The position numbers and the translations under genes are program-made. This document shows positions 53,744 to 62,080 of a DNA stretch of 64,000 bases, in pieces. Numbering within the stretch: position 1 is the stretch's first letter; every line of letters begins with the position of its first letter. This DNA is from Dongia_A sp039808885 (GTDB lineage: Bacteria > Pseudomonadota > Alphaproteobacteria > Dongiales > Dongiaceae): NCBI GenBank assembly GCA_039808885.1, contig JBDHTX010000023.1, positions 5,046-69,045 on the forward strand. Direction: 5' to 3'. The notes below the pieces were generated by a model that saw nothing but the letters and a program-made list of their open reading frames with translations, did not search any database and had not been told where the DNA came from.

Positions 53744-54688
53744 TTATTGCGCGCTGGCCTTGTCGAGCTCGGCCTGGTCGGCGGCGCTCAAGGAGAGCCG
53801 CGCCGATTTCATGATGTCGGCCAGCTGGGTCAGCGAGGTGGCGCTGGCGATCGGCGCGGTCACCCGCGTCATCAGCCAGGCGAGCGCGACCTGGGCCGGC
53901 GTCGCCGCATGACGCGCCGCGACCGCATCCAGCGCCGCCAGCACGGCGCGGCCGCGGTCGTTGAAATAGCCGCCCATGTCCTCGCCGCGCACGCTCTTGG
54001 CGAGGTCCTTCTCGCTGCGGTATTTGCCGGTGAGGAAGCCGCTGGCGAGCGCGAAATAGGGGATCACGCCGATGCCGTGCTTGCGGCAGATCGGCGCCAG
54101 CTCGGTCTCGAATTCCTTGCGCGCCATCAGGTTGTATTCCGGCTGCAGGCTCTCGTAGCGCGGCAAGCCGCCCTTGCCGCCGGCGCTGAGCGCCGCGTCG
54201 AGCCGCGCGGCGCCGAAATTGGAGGCGCCGATGACGCGCACCTTGCCCGCCTTGATGAGCTCGCCGAAATTCTCCAGCGCCGTCTCGACCGGCAGGGTCA
54301 GGTCGTCCTCATGCGCCTGATAGAGATCGATGTAGTCGGTCTGCAGGCGCTTCAGCGAATCCTCCACCGCGCGGCGCATGTAGTCGCGCCCGAGGCCTTT
54401 CATCCCTTCACCCATCTCCTTGCCGAGCTTGGTGGCGATGATGACGTCGTCGCGCCGCCCGCGCCGCTTGAGCCACGTCCCGATGACGCGCTCGGATTCG
54501 CCGCCGCTATGCCCGGCGGCCCAGCGCGAATACATGTCGGCGGTGTCGATGAAGTTGAACCCGGCGTCGACGAAGGCGTCGAGCAGGATGTGGCTGGTCG
54601 CCTCGTCCGCGGTCCAGCCAAACACGTTGCCGCCGAGGCACAAAGGCGCCACCTTCAGCGCCGAGCGACCGAGTTGCCGTCTTTCCAT
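53744..54688 (-). CDS. aldo/keto reductase
   Basis: 314 residues. The catalytic tetrad is visible: Asp and Tyr in FIDTADMYSRW, Lys in VIIATKLGKEMG, His in LYQAHEDDLTLP. NAD(P)H-dependent reduction of aldehydes or ketones; the family is broad. Start ATG (MERRQLGRSALKVAPLCLGG) follows the GST stop by 8 bp, so it is the third gene of an lrp-gst-akr operon. Stop TAA is convergent with the HTH gene, 3 bp apart. Confidence 0.93.
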   Translation of the reverse strand: MERRQLGRSALKVAPLCLGGNVFGWTADEATSHILLDAFVDAGFNFIDTADMYSRWAAGHSGGESERVIGTWLKRRGRRDDVIIATKLGKEMGEGMKGLGRDYMRRAVEDSLKRLQTDYIDLYQAHEDDLTLPVETALENFGELIKAGKVRVIGASNFGAARLDAALSAGGKGGLPRYESLQPEYNLMARKEFETELAPICRKHGIGVIPYFALASGFLTGKYRSEKDLAKSVRGEDMGGYFNDRGRAVLAALDAVAARHAATPAQVALAWLMTRVTAPIASATSLTQLADIMKSARLSLSAADQAELDKASAQ

Positions 54689-54696
54689 GATCCCGT

Positions 54697-55329
54697 TCAA
54701 TCCTCGTTGTTGGCCCAGACCGGCCGCAATGGCTCCAGCGCCGCGACCCGCTTGGAGATATCAAGCAGGGCCGGGCAGTGTTCGGCAAACCATTTCGCGC
54801 CCGGCCGCCAGGCGGTCATCACCGCGACATAGAGATCGAGCGCCGAGAAGGTCTCGCCCAGCACCCAGGGCGCGCAGGGAGTCTGCGACACGAAATACCG
54901 CCACAGCTTCTGGCGCTGCGCGTCGGTCGCCGCGCGCAGCTGCCGCCCCGCCTCGTCGCTCTCGACCCAGCGCGCCGGATCATCGCCATAGGTGAAGGTC
55001 GGATAGAGGGCCGCCACCAGGAAGACGAGCCAGCGCAGGAACATCGGCCGCGCCGGATCATCCGCCGCCGGCGCCAGGCCGGATCGCGGCGCCAGATCGG
55101 CGAGGTGCAGGATCATCGCAGCGCTCTCGGTCATCACCCGCCCGTCGGGCAGGATCAGCGTCGGCACCTGGCCCAGGGGATTGAGCTGCAGCAGCCGCTG
55201 ATGGTCGGGGCCGCCCGCGCTGCCATAGGGGATCATGTCGATCTCGCAGGGCACGCAGGCCAGCGCGAAGGCCGCCTCGACGATCATCGAGCCGGTCCAT
55301 TTCGAGGCCATCAGGCGATGGGGTTCCAT
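54697..55329 (-). CDS. glutathione S-transferase family protein
   Basis: 210 residues. Thioredoxin-like N-terminal domain with SMIVEAAFALACVPCEIDMI, NPLGQVPTLILPDG and TESAAMILHLADLAP, helical C-terminal part including WVLGETFSALDLYVAVMTAW. The expected SPxSxK-type first strand is shortened here (MASKWTGSMIVE). Second gene of the operon; may conjugate or reduce electrophiles together with the downstream reductase. Start ATG is chosen over an adjacent GTG. Confidence 0.9.
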   Translation of the reverse strand: MEPHRLMASKWTGSMIVEAAFALACVPCEIDMIPYGSAGGPDHQRLLQLNPLGQVPTLILPDGRVMTESAAMILHLADLAPRSGLAPAADDPARPMFLRWLVFLVAALYPTFTYGDDPARWVESDEAGRQLRAATDAQRQKLWRYFVSQTPCAPWVLGETFSALDLYVAVMTAWRPGAKWFAEHCPALLDISKRVAALEPLRPVWANNED

Positions 55330-55357
55330 CACGTGCGCGCGCCTTCTCTGCTCTTCC

Positions 55358-55795
55358 TCAGCGCCGGTTGAAATGGCGCTTCAGGATGATCGAGGTCTCG
55401 ATCTGCACCACGTCGGCCTGGGCGGCGATCTCGGCGCGGATCTCCTGCAGCCGGGTCATCGACGCGGCCACCACTTCCAGCATGGCGTCGGTCTCGCCCG
55501 CCACCGAATCGAAGACGACGATCTCCGGGATGTGGCGCAGCTGCGGCGCGAGGTCGTCGCAGATCGCCTGGCGGGTCTTCACGAACATGTAGGCGGCGAC
55601 GGCGCCGTTGCCGTGGTCGTTGCGGCGGATGGTGTAGCCGGCGATGGCGCCTTCGCGCTCCAGCCGGGCCAGCCTTTCCTGGGTGGCCGAGCGCGACAGG
55701 CCGATGCTGCGCGCCAGTTCCTTGACGCTCTGGCGGCCGTTCTCCGCCAGCAGGGACAGGATCTTGCGGTCGGTCTCGTCCTGCTTCCGGCTCAT
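55358..55795 (-). CDS. Lrp/AsnC family regulator
   Basis: 145 residues. HTH (NGRQSVKELARSIGLSRSAT, then LARLEREGAIAGYTIRR) and RAM domain (IPEIVVFDSVAGETDAMLEV). The ATG giving MSRKQDETDRKILSLL is taken; longer frames upstream read through low-complexity text. Leads an operon with a GST and an aldo/keto reductase 28 bp away, so it may control their expression in response to a small ligand. Confidence 0.93.
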   Translation of the reverse strand: MSRKQDETDRKILSLLAENGRQSVKELARSIGLSRSATQERLARLEREGAIAGYTIRRNDHGNGAVAAYMFVKTRQAICDDLAPQLRHIPEIVVFDSVAGETDAMLEVVAASMTRLQEIRAEIAAQADVVQIETSIILKRHFNRR

Positions 55796-55992
55796 CTGCC
55801 CCGCTGGTCTGCCCGCTGCACCCCGCGCCCGCGCGCGGGAACACGCCACTATGCCGGCTCCGACCGGCGGCAATGACGATACAGGGCGGCCGGCTGCTCT
55901 GCTAGACCCATCTCCGCCAGGGGCCGAAGGGCCCGGACGGGCCCCTGACGCGAGAACCCGACCCGGGAAACCCAACCCGAAAGCGCGCGACG

Positions 55993-56304
55993 ATGGATTT
56001 CGTGATCCCCGCCGGCTTCACCGGCCGCCATGCCTGGGATGCCCTGCCGATCGCCGAGATCGAGGGCGCGACGGTCAGGCTGCATTGGACCGACCAGCCC
56101 TATCGCTGGCATGTCAATGACGGGGAAGAGGTCTTCGTCGTGCTGCACGGCGCGGTCGAGATGCGCTATCGCGCGGCCGGCGCCGAGCATCGCCGCCTGA
56201 TGCGCGCGGGCGACATCTGCCATGCCGGCCCGGGCGCCGAGCACGTCGCCCATCCGCACGGCCCGGCGCGCGTGCTGGTGATCGAGAAGAAGGGCAGCGT
56301 GTAG
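55993..56304 (+). CDS. small cupin domain protein
   Basis: 103 residues, single cupin barrel. YRWHVNDGEEVFVVLHGAVE is motif 1 with one His and the Glu, and GDICHAGPGAEHVAHPHGP is motif 2 with further His. Metal binding is likely; activity unknown. Stands alone on the + strand. Confidence 0.88.
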   Translation: MDFVIPAGFTGRHAWDALPIAEIEGATVRLHWTDQPYRWHVNDGEEVFVVLHGAVEMRYRAAGAEHRRLMRAGDICHAGPGAEHVAHPHGPARVLVIEKKGSV

Positions 56305-56393
56305 CCGCCGCGCCGCCACGCAAGCGGGTCGTCGGCCGATCGTGGGCCGATCATGGGCTGGCGGTTGGCGGGTCGTGGCGGCGCGGGCGTCCG

Positions 56394-56828
56394 CTAGTTG
56401 CCGCCCTGGCCTGCGGGCGGCTCTTCCCGCGGCAGCACGGCGGCGCTCTCGGCCGGCATCGCCGGCACTTCAGGTGCCGGCGGCGGGGCAGCCACCGCAA
56501 CCGACTCCGTCCCCCGCTTGACCCGCGGCGGCTTCACGATCGGCGGTTTCACCCTGGCCGCGCGCGGCATTTTCCGCGCGGCTTTCCTGGCGGCAGTCTT
56601 CTTGGCGGCAGTCTTCTTGGCGGCAGTCTTCTTGGCAGCCGTCTTTTTCGTGACGACCTTCCTGGACGCGGCCCGCTTGACCCGGCGCTTCACCCGACGC
56701 TTGGTGCGGGGCGGCTTGGTGCGGGCCCTGGCCTTACCCTTGGCCTTCGGCGCGGCCTTGGCCCGCGCCTTGGTGCGGGGCGGCTTCACTCTGACCTTGA
56801 CCCGCGCTTTCTTCACCCTCGTCGCCAT
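56394..56828 (-). CDS. histone H1-like Lys/Ala-rich protein
   Basis: 144 residues. The first 100 are almost only Lys, Arg, Ala and Pro, including four AKKTA-type pentapeptides, resembling eukaryotic H1 tails and bacterial HC1/AlgP-like nucleoid proteins. The last 40 residues are acidic/proline-rich (PEVPAMPAESAAVLPREEPP). Probably binds DNA or RNA non-specifically. Sits downstream of the coiled-coil lipoprotein gene on the same strand. Confidence 0.8.
   Translation of the reverse strand: MATRVKKARVKVRVKPPRTKARAKAAPKAKGKARARTKPPRTKRRVKRRVKRAASRKVVTKKTAAKKTAAKKTAAKKTAARKAARKMPRAARVKPPIVKPPRVKRGTESVAVAAPPPAPEVPAMPAESAAVLPREEPPAGQGGN
56586..56645. repeat. four tandem 15-bp repeats in histone-like gene
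   Basis: Units CCTGGCGGCAGTCTT, CTTGGCGGCAGTCTT (twice) and CTTGGCAGCCGTCTT encode KTAAK pentapeptides on the minus strand. Two units are identical, indicating recent expansion. Confidence 0.9.
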
Positions 56829-56871
56829 GACAGTTCCTCTCGCTTGGGAAATTCATGCGGATTGATGCGCG

Positions 56872-58554
56872 CTACGAGCCCAGCGCCTTGATCTTGGCCG
56901 CCACGGTTTCCACCTCGGACAAGGCGCGCCGGGCGCGGCGCGTGAAGTCGCTGAACTTGTCGGCGAGCAGAGCGGCTTCCTTCTGCTGCAGGTTGTACTC
57001 GCTCTGCCAGTTCTCGCGATCGTCGCCGGTGGCCTGGTCGGTGCGGCGCGGGTCGGTCACCAGGGCAAGGAAGCGGGCTTCGATGTCCTTGGCCGCCTGC
57101 AATTGATCGGTCAGGATCTTGGCGTCATCGCTGAGCAGCTTGTCGGCGCGGGTCTTGGCCGCCTGCAGATCGGCCGCCAGCTGCGCCGGTGCATTGGCGG
57201 GCGCCGTCGCCGGCAGGGCATTGCGCGCCGCCGTCAGCGCGTCCTTCACCTGCGTTGCCACCTTGTGGTCCGACAGCGGGTGCGCCTCGGCGCCAAGTTG
57301 GCCGCCGCCCTTGGCCAGCTTCTCGCGCTCCAGGTCGAGGCGCTGCGATTCCAGCTGAAGCCGCATCACCTTGCGCGCATTCTCGTTCGCCTGGGCCTGG
57401 AACAGGAAGGCCTCGAGGTTCTTCTCGCAATGCTCGGTCAGGCGCGTGGTCTGGCCAAGTTGAGAAGCCAGGTAGTAGTCTCCGAGCTCTGTGTCGGAAA
57501 ATTCCTTGAACTTTGGGTTCTGGGCCACCTTGCCCAAGCGCTCGATTGTCAGCTTTCTGAAAGCGTCGTCTTCGGGATCGCGATTCTTCCAAAGCCCAAG
57601 TTCCGTCAGGCAGGTCGATACATAGGCCTGCTCCATGTCCTTGTTGACGAAGGTTTCCTGCATCTGGGCGATGGTGCGGGCGATTTCCGGATCCGGCTGG
57701 GCGGTGAGGCCGCCCTGGCCGGCGACCTGTTTCACGCCAGCAGCCGCATTGCTCGCGGCTTCGGTCAGACCGGTCACGCTGCGCAGCGCGGCATCGCGCG
57801 CGGCAACGGCGACTTCGACCTTCGATTGCTTGGCCGCGACATTGGCCTTGAGGGCCTCCGTCTTGGTCTGGTCGGTATTGTCCGCCAGGGCCTTCTTCGC
57901 GTCGGCCAGCTCCGCCTCGGCTGTCGCCAGCTCCTGCTCCCGCTTCGAGAGGTCGTTGGTGGCCTGGTCCAGGCCCTTGCTGACATCCGGCAGGATCGAG
58001 GCTGAGGCGCGCGCGCTGGCCGAGGCGTCGGTGCCGATGGAAGCGCCGCTGCGTCCGAACGCGCCCGCCGCGTCTTCCGACAGCACCAGCGTGACCAGCA
58101 GGTCGTCGAGCCGGCTCTGGCGCAGGCTGTAGGTTGTCGCGCTGATGGCGCCGTTCATGTAGTCGACGCAGGCCTGGTAGCCCTGGCGCAGAATCGCCTG
58201 GATCGCCGTGGTCCGTTCGGCGATCTGCGCCAGGCCTTCGGCCTCGGCGCCGGAAATGCTGAAGCTGCCCTTGCCCGCGATGCCGAGACCGCCACCCAGG
58301 GAATTGGCCACCGCGACGGCCACGTCGGGGCTCGGCTCGACGCAAGTGATCCGCGCGGGATCGACCAGGCCGGGGCGCGATGCGATTCCGGGCGACACCA
58401 CGGTAATGACGCGCTGCCGCGCGTCCGTGACGATCGAGTTCGCCTGGTCAATGTCGGGGTTCAACTTGAAGGTATGGAAAATCTCACCGCCGCATCCCGC
58501 GAGGCTCGCGGCGAGCAGTGCCATGGCAATCGGCGCCTGAAGGAATTGCCGCAT
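56872..58554 (-). CDS. large coiled-coil lipoprotein
   Basis: 560 residues. Lipobox SLAGC at ~21 with the following GGE. Residues ~190-270 (DLSKREQELATAEAELADAK and KSKVEVAVAARDAALR pattern) form a long heptad-like coil; a second helical stretch runs from 400 to the end. An unfamiliar middle domain contains AYVSTCLTELGLW and LTEHCEKNLEAFL, whose Cys could pair. No family recognised. Composed for envelope structure rather than catalysis. ATG follows GGGGGGTTGGT. Confidence 0.75.
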   Translation of the reverse strand: MRQFLQAPIAMALLAASLAGCGGEIFHTFKLNPDIDQANSIVTDARQRVITVVSPGIASRPGLVDPARITCVEPSPDVAVAVANSLGGGLGIAGKGSFSISGAEAEGLAQIAERTTAIQAILRQGYQACVDYMNGAISATTYSLRQSRLDDLLVTLVLSEDAAGAFGRSGASIGTDASASARASASILPDVSKGLDQATNDLSKREQELATAEAELADAKKALADNTDQTKTEALKANVAAKQSKVEVAVAARDAALRSVTGLTEAASNAAAGVKQVAGQGGLTAQPDPEIARTIAQMQETFVNKDMEQAYVSTCLTELGLWKNRDPEDDAFRKLTIERLGKVAQNPKFKEFSDTELGDYYLASQLGQTTRLTEHCEKNLEAFLFQAQANENARKVMRLQLESQRLDLEREKLAKGGGQLGAEAHPLSDHKVATQVKDALTAARNALPATAPANAPAQLAADLQAAKTRADKLLSDDAKILTDQLQAAKDIEARFLALVTDPRRTDQATGDDRENWQSEYNLQQKEAALLADKFSDFTRRARRALSEVETVAAKIKALGS

Positions 58555-58630
58555 ACCAACCCCCCATGCATCGGCAACACCGACACTCTAGGTCGAAATC
58601 CCGGCGGATACAATCTGCGAGATAACGGCG

Positions 58631-58647
58631 CGCGGGATTTTCCCGCG
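58631..58647 (-). terminator. hairpin after the methyltransferase gene
   Basis: CGCGGGA-TTT-TCCCGCG forms a 7-bp stem just after the methyltransferase stop. No U-run, so it is a weak terminator or stabiliser. Confidence 0.4.
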
Positions 58648-58655
58648 CCCGGCGA

Positions 58656-59921
58656 TCACCGGGCTGGCGGGCGGACGAGGAACAGGCGGTTGAGCTTGTT
58701 GAAGACGCGGTAGACGCCGTCGAAGGCGGCCTTGAAGGCGTCGAAGCCGCGCGGGCCATCGCCGGATTGCGCCAGGTCGCGCTGGATCCCGGCGATGGAG
58801 CGCTGGCCGTCGATGCGGGAGAGGATGGGTGCCGCCAGCGCCGGCAGCGGGAATCTCACCTCGATGCCGTCGATCTTGGCCTTCAGGACCCGGGCGGAAT
58901 CGAGCCCCTTGGTCCAGGCCTCGCTGCCCGCGCGCAGCACCGGGACCAGCGCCGGATCGTCCGGCCGCGCCACGCTGGCCGCCGCCTCGCCCCGCCGCAC
59001 CAGATAGACGATGTGCCGCTTCAGGTTGCCGGCCAGCAGCTCGGCGAAGCCCGCGCGCGCGATCGGATCGAGCCGGTTCACCCGGCGCAGCAGATCGGCA
59101 TCGCCGAGATAGCTTGCCGGGTCATAGCGCCAGGGCTCGATGAAGGCGGCGATCTCCAGCCCGGCGCCGGCGACCAGCTCCGCCAGCCCGGCCACGTCAT
59201 AGGCGCGGTCGCGGGAATGCAGCAGCAGGTCGTAGAGCCCGGCATCGCCGGCCTCGAGATGATCGCCCACCGCCGGGTTGCGCCGCAGCCAGTTGGTGGC
59301 CGGCAGCTGCGCCAGCAGCCCGCGCGCGACCCTGATGCGCGCCTGCGGCGTTGCCGCCGGGGCCGGATCGTTCCGCGTCAATTGCCGCAGCATCTCCTGC
59401 GCCTGGTAGACGCCGGTGCGGCCGTGCAGGCCATAGACCATGACGCCCATGCCGCCGCCCGGCGCCAGGCAGGCGGTGAGCGTGGCGAGGCCCCGCGCCG
59501 GATCCTCCAGGTGGTGCAGCACGCCGCAGCAATCGATGTAGTCGAACTGGCCCAGGCCCAGCCGCGGCAGATCGAGCAGCGAGCCGCTCAGGAAGCGGAT
59601 GTTGGCGAGGCCGCGCTGCCCGGCCCGCGCCTCGGCGATGGCGCGCGAGGCGTGCGAGAGGTCGAGATAGACGATCTCCGCCGGGCTGCCGCGATCGTGC
59701 AGGTGCTGCGCCAGCATGATGGTGGCGTCGCCAGTGCCGCCGCCGGCGACCAGCGCGCGGAACGGCTGGCTAAAATCGCGGCCGCCGGCGAAGAGATAGT
59801 GGTTGAGCTCCAGCAGATGGCTGGGCGAGCCCTCGATCAGCCGCTTGGCCTCGTCGGCCGGGTCCCGCGCCGGATAGGGATAGGCCTCGTATTGCTCGAT
59901 CAACGGGTCTGACATGGGCAT
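58656..59921 (-). CDS. SAM-dependent methyltransferase with extra C-terminal domain
   Basis: 421 residues. Class I fold: RALVAGGGTGDATIMLAQHL (SAM loop), EIVYLDLSHASRAIAEARA, DYIDCCGVLHHLEDPARGLA (acidic loop and HHLxDP). The last ~100 residues fall outside the methyltransferase core; ARVLKAKIDGIEVRFPLPAL and ILSRIDGQRSIAGIQRDLAQ resemble a small winged PqqD-like or peptide-recognition domain. Substrate unknown. Start at MPMSDPLIEQ; either of its two Met codons is possible. Transcribed alone. Confidence 0.85.
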   Translation of the reverse strand: MPMSDPLIEQYEAYPYPARDPADEAKRLIEGSPSHLLELNHYLFAGGRDFSQPFRALVAGGGTGDATIMLAQHLHDRGSPAEIVYLDLSHASRAIAEARAGQRGLANIRFLSGSLLDLPRLGLGQFDYIDCCGVLHHLEDPARGLATLTACLAPGGGMGVMVYGLHGRTGVYQAQEMLRQLTRNDPAPAATPQARIRVARGLLAQLPATNWLRRNPAVGDHLEAGDAGLYDLLLHSRDRAYDVAGLAELVAGAGLEIAAFIEPWRYDPASYLGDADLLRRVNRLDPIARAGFAELLAGNLKRHIVYLVRRGEAAASVARPDDPALVPVLRAGSEAWTKGLDSARVLKAKIDGIEVRFPLPALAAPILSRIDGQRSIAGIQRDLAQSGDGPRGFDAFKAAFDGVYRVFNKLNRLFLVRPPAR

Positions 59922-60018
59922 GGTGATGTTGGGCCGGGCCGGATTGCCGGCGCACCATGCCCGCGCCGGGCGCAAGGTTCAATACGCCATCGCACCCGGC
60001 GGCGGCTGCCGCCGGCGC

Positions 60019-60447
60019 TCAGTCTTCCTTGTCGACCTTGAACATCTTGGTCTGTTCGGCATGCACCTGCACCACCAGGTTCAGCTGCTCGCCCACCACG
60101 CGGAGGGACTTCTCGCCGCTGCGCGGCAGGGGTACGCGCACCTTGCTGCAATAGGTGATCATGGCGGCGGCGATGGTCGGCGCCTGCACGTTGATCTTGG
60201 CCACCGCGCCATTGGCCGGATTGCGGATGCCCAGCGTCACCACCAGGTCCGGCTCCGACACGAAGCTGCAGGATTCGACGGTCCCGGCCGGAAGCTGGTG
60301 CTTCGAGGTGGCGAAATACAGCTTCAGCGCCATGATCAGCGCGTCCTTGCTGAAGCCGATATGGCGCAGCTCGCTCAAGGCCGGCAGCCGCGAGTTCAGG
60401 CTCGCATTCTTGCCGCCAGCCGGAGAATTGCTCGGTTGGTTGTTCAT
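60019..60447 (-). CDS. hypothetical protein
   Basis: 142 residues. Opening MNNQPSNSPAGGKNASLNSR, then SFVSEPDLVVTLGIRNPANG, VPLPRSGEKSLRVVGEQLNL and a C-terminal VVQVHAEQTKMFKVDKED. Predicted mostly beta; no signal peptide. Not recognised. The ribosome site is weak, and its leader holds the hairpin described separately. Confidence 0.55.
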   Translation of the reverse strand: MNNQPSNSPAGGKNASLNSRLPALSELRHIGFSKDALIMALKLYFATSKHQLPAGTVESCSFVSEPDLVVTLGIRNPANGAVAKINVQAPTIAAAMITYCSKVRVPLPRSGEKSLRVVGEQLNLVVQVHAEQTKMFKVDKED

Positions 60448-60465
60448 CGTCCCACAACACCAAAA

Positions 60466-60504
60466 CAACACAGAAAGCGACTCGACAGCACAACTGTCAG
60501 TCGC
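60466..60504 (-). terminator. probable terminator of the SDR transcript
   Basis: GCGACT-GACAG and CTGTC-AGTCGC pair with one bulged C around the loop CACAA (60477-60504); on the minus strand the stem is followed by TTTCTGTGTTGTTTTGG. It lies 90-130 bp after the SDR gene and before the hypothetical gene, so it may separate their transcription. Confidence 0.6.
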
Positions 60505-60593
60505 GCTTTACATTGCCGCCCTTAATCACACTCTACAAGTGGTTAAATGTGAAGACTGGACGAAAGCGCCGCGCAAATGGGCGCTTGTCGCCG

Positions 60594-61277
60594 TCAGTAC
60601 TTCTCTGCCCAGGGCCTGATATCGAGTTCCTGGGTCCAGGCGCTGCGCGGTTGCAGGTGCAGGTGCCAGTAGGTCTCGGCGATGGCCTCGGGGCGCAACC
60701 TGCCGTCGCCTTCGGCCTGGCCGATCTGGCCGTCGATCAGGACATGGGCGACATGGATGCCTTTCGGCCCCAGTTCCCGCGCCAGGCTCTGGCCGAGCGC
60801 GCGCAGGCCGAACTTGGCGATGGCGAAGGGGGCGAAATTCGCGCTGCCGCGGATCGAGGCGGTGGCGCCGGTGAACAGGATCGTGCCGCGGCCCAGCGGC
60901 AGCATCGCCTTCGCCGCCGCCTGGCCGACATGGAAGCCGCCGAGGCAGCCGACCTGCCAGGCCGCTTCGACCTGCGAGGCGCTGAGCTCCAGGATTCCGC
61001 CGCGGGCATAGCCGCTGGCGTTGAACACCACCAGCGCCGGCACGCCGCGCGCCGCGATCGCCGCGGCGAACAGGTCATCGACGCTCGCCGCGTCGGTGAC
61101 GTCGCAGGCGATCGCCGCCGTGTCCTTCAGCCCGCGCTGGTCGAGCAGGCCGCGCAGCCTTTCGGGATTGCGCGCGCCAGCCGTCACCGCCATTCCCTCG
61201 CGCGCGCAACGCTCGACAAGTGCCGCACCCAATCCGGGCCCGACGCCGATGATGATGGCATGTTCCTTCGAAGCCAT
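60594..61277 (-). CDS. SDR family protein with catalytic Tyr replaced
   Basis: 227 residues. Rossmann cofactor loop IIIGVGPGLGAALVERC, NAS at VFNASGYARGG, then the active-site stretch GTILFTGATASIRGSANFAP, FAIAKFGLRALGQSLARELG. The invariant YxxxK is FxxxK (FAIAK), so Phe stands where the catalytic Tyr should be while the Lys is kept. It may bind cofactor without normal dehydrogenase activity or use another residue. ATG follows GGGAGCGGTAC. Confidence 0.85.
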   Translation of the reverse strand: MASKEHAIIIGVGPGLGAALVERCAREGMAVTAGARNPERLRGLLDQRGLKDTAAIACDVTDAASVDDLFAAAIAARGVPALVVFNASGYARGGILELSASQVEAAWQVGCLGGFHVGQAAAKAMLPLGRGTILFTGATASIRGSANFAPFAIAKFGLRALGQSLARELGPKGIHVAHVLIDGQIGQAEGDGRLRPEAIAETYWHLHLQPRSAWTQELDIRPWAEKY

Positions 61278-61447
61278 GTACCGCTCCCGCACATCGTGTC
61301 TGCAGCGCCGTGACTATAGCCGCGGCGCGGCGCGGCGCGACAGCGGCATCCTGCGCCCGGCTGCCATGCGGCCGCTGCAAGACCTTGCGCCGACGGCGGA
61401 TTTGCCGTTGCGCGCCAGCCGTGGGCGCGAAGGATTGAAGGTCGCGG

Positions 61448-61975
61448 CTAGAGCGGCTTCGGCGGCAGCGTCTCGAGGACGCGCTTGCTGACCCCGTCGT
61501 CGAGCTCGACGCGCAGCTTCCAGCTTTGCCAGGTCTCGCGATAGAGCACCGGATTGGGAATGCGCAGCTTGGCGGTGGAATCGATCACCGCGCTGGTCTG
61601 GGTCGGCCCGCTGTCGGAGAAGATCGGGAAGCCGATGCCGATGCCGGTGGAGACATGGCCCGAGGAGCCGCCGCCGACCCCGACGCCGATGCTGGGCTGC
61701 GGGCCGCCGTCGGAGCGATAGATGCGGCGGTCGCGCTGGATGTCGAAGGCGGCGGTCTGCGCGCCGGTCGGATCGATCAGGAACACGCGCGCGGCCGGCA
61801 GCGGGTCGCGCACGGAGACTTCGATCACCGTCGGATCGCTGGCGAGGAAATGCGCGTCGGTGCCGTAGGGCACGTCGACCGTGCCGCCATAGCCGCCGCC
61901 ACCGCCGCGATGGCTCGAGCAGGCCGCCGGCAGCAGCGCGGTGGTGATCAGGAGAGCGGCGAGGATCTTGCGCAT
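61448..61975 (-). CDS. lipoprotein of unknown function
   Basis: 175 residues. Lipobox LLPAAC near residue 20. The mature part has a Gly-rich linker (SSHRGGGGGYGGTVDVPYG), then strands ending in WQSWKLRVELDDGVSKRVLE; Gly/Ser-rich GVGVGGGSSGHVSTGIGIGF lies mid-protein. The overall pattern resembles DUF4136-like lipoproteins but I cannot confirm it. Alone on this strand between an SDR gene and a phosphodiesterase gene. Confidence 0.7.
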   Translation of the reverse strand: MRKILAALLITTALLPAACSSHRGGGGGYGGTVDVPYGTDAHFLASDPTVIEVSVRDPLPAARVFLIDPTGAQTAAFDIQRDRRIYRSDGGPQPSIGVGVGGGSSGHVSTGIGIGFPIFSDSGPTQTSAVIDSTAKLRIPNPVLYRETWQSWKLRVELDDGVSKRVLETLPPKPL

Positions 61976-62080
61976 GGCCCTATTGTGGTCCCGCCGCCGC
62001 CACCGGCCAAGACCGGATTTGTACACGGTCGCGTGAAGGCCGTGAGGCACGTCACACCCGCGCCACGCCAACGCGCCGAT

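Noticed and set aside
54697..54700. TTG start of the aldo/keto reductase overlapping the GST stop
   Set aside because: The ATG four codons later begins the family's usual MERRQLG opening and gives an 8-bp gap; a TTG start is less likely.
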